In this document: piece after piece, positions 15,240-17,060 of the stretch
Position numbering within the stretch: the stretch's first letter is position 1
Layout of the letters: every line of letters starts with the position of its first letter
Source of the DNA: DASYSL01 sp036003365
GTDB taxonomy: Bacteria > Eisenbacteria > RBG-16-71-46 > DASYSL01
Direction: 5' to 3'
NCBI GenBank assembly: GCA_036003365.1
Contig: DASYSL010000204.1
Coordinates: 1 to 17,060 of the forward strand
Length of the DNA stretch: 17,060 nucleotides
Program-made: the position numbers and the translations under genes
Notes under the pieces: generated by a model
What the model saw: only the letters and a program-made list of their open reading frames with translations
Told to the model about the DNA's origin: nothing
Databases searched by the model: none

Positions 15240-16940
15240 ATGGGTAGCTCGCATTCGACTTCAACGGCTGGAGGTCTTCCTGGCGCTCGCCCGGTTCGCG
15301 CGCCGCGCGGGAGCACGCGCACGTGCAAGGGCTGGGGGCAGGAAGCGGCGATGCGGATGCTCATGAACAACCTGGATCCCGAGGTTGCCGAGCGGCCGGA
15401 CGACTTGGTGGTCTATGGCGGCGTGGGACGGGCGGCGCGCTCATGGGAAGCGTTCGATCGCATCGTGGCGGCGCTCCAAGAGCTGGAGAACGATGAAACG
15501 TTGCTGATTCAGAGCGGGAAGCCGGTGGGCGTGTTTCGCACCACCGTCGATAGCCCGCGCGTGCTGCTGGCGAACTCGTTGCTGGTTCCCCAATGGGCCA
15601 CGTGGGAGAACTTTTGGGAGCTGGAGCGCAAAGGCCTGACGATGTACGGGCAGATGACCGCGGGCTCGTGGATCTACATCGGCACGCAAGGGATCGTCCA
15701 GGGCACGTTCGAGACGTTGGCGGAGCTGGCGCGGCAGCATTTCGGTGGCACGCTCGCGGGGCGGTGGGTGCTCACCGCGGGGCTCGGAGGAATGGGCGGC
15801 GCGCAGCCGCTCGCCGTCACGTTGAACGAAGGTGTGTGCCTTGCGGTCGAGGTCGATCCGGCGCGGGCCGAGCGGCGGGTGAAGATCGGCTATTGCGACC
15901 GCCTGACCACGAATCTGGATGAAGCGTTGGGGCTGGTGCGCGAGGCGGTGGCACAGAAGCGCACGCTTTCTGTCGCTTTGGTCGGCAACGCCGCGGAGGT
16001 GCACCCCGAGCTGGTGCGCCGCGGCGTGCTGCCCGACGTGATCACGGATCAGACCTCGGCCCATGATCCGCTCGGCGGCTACGTGCCGCGAGGAGTGTCC
16101 CTGACCCAAGCTGCCGAGCTGCGCGAGCGCGATCCGGAGGAATATGTCCGCCGTGCACGCGCTTCGATGGCCGAGCAGGTGCGGGCCATCCTCGCCTTGC
16201 GAGATCGTGGCGCCATCGCGTTCGACTACGGCAACAACCTGCGCGGCGAGGCCGTGAAGGGTGGAGTGCCCGAGTCGGACGCCTTCTCGTATCCGGGATT
16301 CGTTCCGGCGTATGTGCGCCCGCTCTTCTGCCGCGGCAAGGGACCGTTTCGCTGGGTGGCGCTCTCGGGAGATCCCGAGGACATTCAGAAGACCGACCAA
16401 GCGTTGTTGCGCTTGTTCCCTGATGATCCGGTGCTCGCGCGCTGGTTGCCGCTCGCTTCGAAGAGGGTTCCGTTCCAGGGGCTACCGGCGCGCATTTGTT
16501 GGCTCGGATACAAGGAGCGCGATCGCGCTGGGCTTGCATTCAACGAGCTGGTGGCGAGCGGGCAGGTGAAGGCGCCCATCGTCATCGGCCGCGACCATCT
16601 CGACGCCGGTTCCGTGGCCTCGCCTTATCGCGAGACCGAAGCCATGCGGGATGGCTCGGACGCCATCGCGGACTGGCCCATCCTGAACGCCTTGTTGAAT
16701 ACGGCGAGCGGCGCGTCGTGGGTCTCGGTACACCACGGCGGCGGCGTGGGCATGGGGCTCTCGATCCACGCCGGCATGGTGATCGTGGCCGACGGCACGC
16801 CCGAGGCGGCGCGGCGGCTCGAGCGCGTACTGACCAATGATCCAGGGACGGGCGTCGCGCGCCACGCCGACGCTGGCTATCCGGACGCCCTGGCTTGCGC
16901 GCGCGAGAAGGGCCTGAAGATTCCTGGGGTCACCTCGTGA
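15240..16940 (+). CDS. hutU: Urocanate hydratase (urocanase)
   Basis: Adds water to urocanate to give 4-imidazolone-5-propionate, using tightly bound NAD+ as electrophile. This is the second step of histidine breakdown, in the cytoplasm. The 566 residues agree with the family's ~555. Highly conserved blocks are present: RMLMNNLDPEVAERPDDLVV, TLLIQSGKPVGVFRTT, MYGQMTAGSWIYIGTQGI, the NAD-binding GLGGMGGAQ (181-189), DQTSAHDPLGGYVPRG, FDYGNNLRGEA, the active-site RICWLGY with C420, IGRDHLDAGSVASPYRETEA and VSVHHGGGVGMG. ATG 15240 has GGAGA at 7 nt. The later ATG at 15351 would remove conserved residues, so the upstream start is preferred. The first ~20 residues are Ser/Gly/Arg-rich and less typical. 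It sits 176 nt after hutH, separated by the repeat array, and its stop overlaps the next gene as GTGA. Confidence 0.97.
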   Translation: MGSSHSTSTAGGLPGARPVRAPRGSTRTCKGWGQEAAMRMLMNNLDPEVAERPDDLVVYGGVGRAARSWEAFDRIVAALQELENDETLLIQSGKPVGVFRTTVDSPRVLLANSLLVPQWATWENFWELERKGLTMYGQMTAGSWIYIGTQGIVQGTFETLAELARQHFGGTLAGRWVLTAGLGGMGGAQPLAVTLNEGVCLAVEVDPARAERRVKIGYCDRLTTNLDEALGLVREAVAQKRTLSVALVGNAAEVHPELVRRGVLPDVITDQTSAHDPLGGYVPRGVSLTQAAELRERDPEEYVRRARASMAEQVRAILALRDRGAIAFDYGNNLRGEAVKGGVPESDAFSYPGFVPAYVRPLFCRGKGPFRWVALSGDPEDIQKTDQALLRLFPDDPVLARWLPLASKRVPFQGLPARICWLGYKERDRAGLAFNELVASGQVKAPIVIGRDHLDAGSVASPYRETEAMRDGSDAIADWPILNALLNTASGASWVSVHHGGGVGMGLSIHAGMVIVADGTPEAARRLERVLTNDPGTGVARHADAGYPDALACAREKGLKIPGVTS

Positions 16941-17060
16941 CCGAGTGCGATCTCCTGGTCGTCCATGCCGGTGAGCTGTTCACGCCGCTCGTCGATGCCG
17001 AGCCACGGCGCATCTTCCATCTGAGGACGGCCGGGGCGGCGGGTGGCGCGGACCAGGAGG
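16937..17060 (+). CDS. hutI: Probable imidazolonepropionase, N-terminal 41 residues (cut by window edge)
   Basis: GTG 16937 overlaps the hutU stop (GTGA) and the frame is open to the right edge. The visible start MTECDLLVVHAGELFTP resembles the opening beta strand of amidohydrolase-fold enzymes, and 'DLL...A.EL.TP' is typical of imidazolonepropionases. That enzyme hydrolyses 4-imidazolone-5-propionate to N-formimino-glutamate, the third step after hutH and hutU. No metal-binding motif is reached within the window. Assignment therefore rests on the N-terminus plus operon position. Another amidohydrolase of the pathway, formiminoglutamate deiminase (hutF), is the main alternative. Confidence 0.7.
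   Translation, partial: MTECDLLVVHAGELFTPLVDAEPRRIFHLRTAGAAGGADQE

Noticed and set aside
15139..15366. Small + strand frame across the repeats and the start of hutU
   Set aside because: It overlaps hutU in another frame, has no ribosome site, and its product is low-complexity Arg/Ala.

Overview
The window looks like a chromosomal segment of a high-GC, diderm (outer-membrane) bacterium. The first gene ends in a FlgD-Ig/type-A-sorting-like domain. Downstream lie a 'LPGWG' membrane protein of the DUF5683 kind, an NHL lipoprotein and two outer-membrane barrels. Together these suggest the FCB-type candidate phyla, with Candidatus Eisenbacteria as my best guess; this is inference from gene style, not a marker-gene placement. 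All genes are on the + strand. I see no tRNA, rRNA, CRISPR array or intact mobile element.

Region 1 (1-1397) is the 3' part of a large secreted FG-GAP/VCBS-repeat surface protein that is cut by the left edge. Its first ~600 bases have markedly lower third-position GC than the rest of the gene.

Region 2 (1459-9298) starts with a plausible sigma70-type promoter and continues as a tight cluster of five envelope genes. They encode a secreted protein of unknown function, a DUF5683-like membrane protein, an NHL-repeat lipoprotein, an ~1127-residue outer-membrane protein with SprA-like DY...DY...G motifs, and a TamA/BamA-like Omp85 protein. Spacing is 3 nt, a 4-nt overlap, ~28 nt, and a 1-nt overlap. 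This is the most likely place for an undescribed system: an envelope assembly or secretion module in which a dedicated Omp85 protein is translationally coupled to a giant barrel.

Region 3 (9330-13477) is DNA maintenance. It holds NAD+-dependent DNA ligase (ligA), overlapping by 4 nt with a DinG/XPD-family iron-sulfur helicase.

Region 4 (13474-17060) is histidine degradation. It holds hutH (histidine ammonia-lyase, overlapping the helicase by 4 nt), hutU (urocanate hydratase) and the start of a probable hutI (imidazolonepropionase). These would convert histidine to urocanate, to imidazolone propionate and then to formiminoglutamate. Between hutH and hutU lies a 126-nt array of three degenerate 30-nt units at an exact 48-nt period, two of which can fold into hairpins. 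It is the only clearly structured non-coding DNA in the window.
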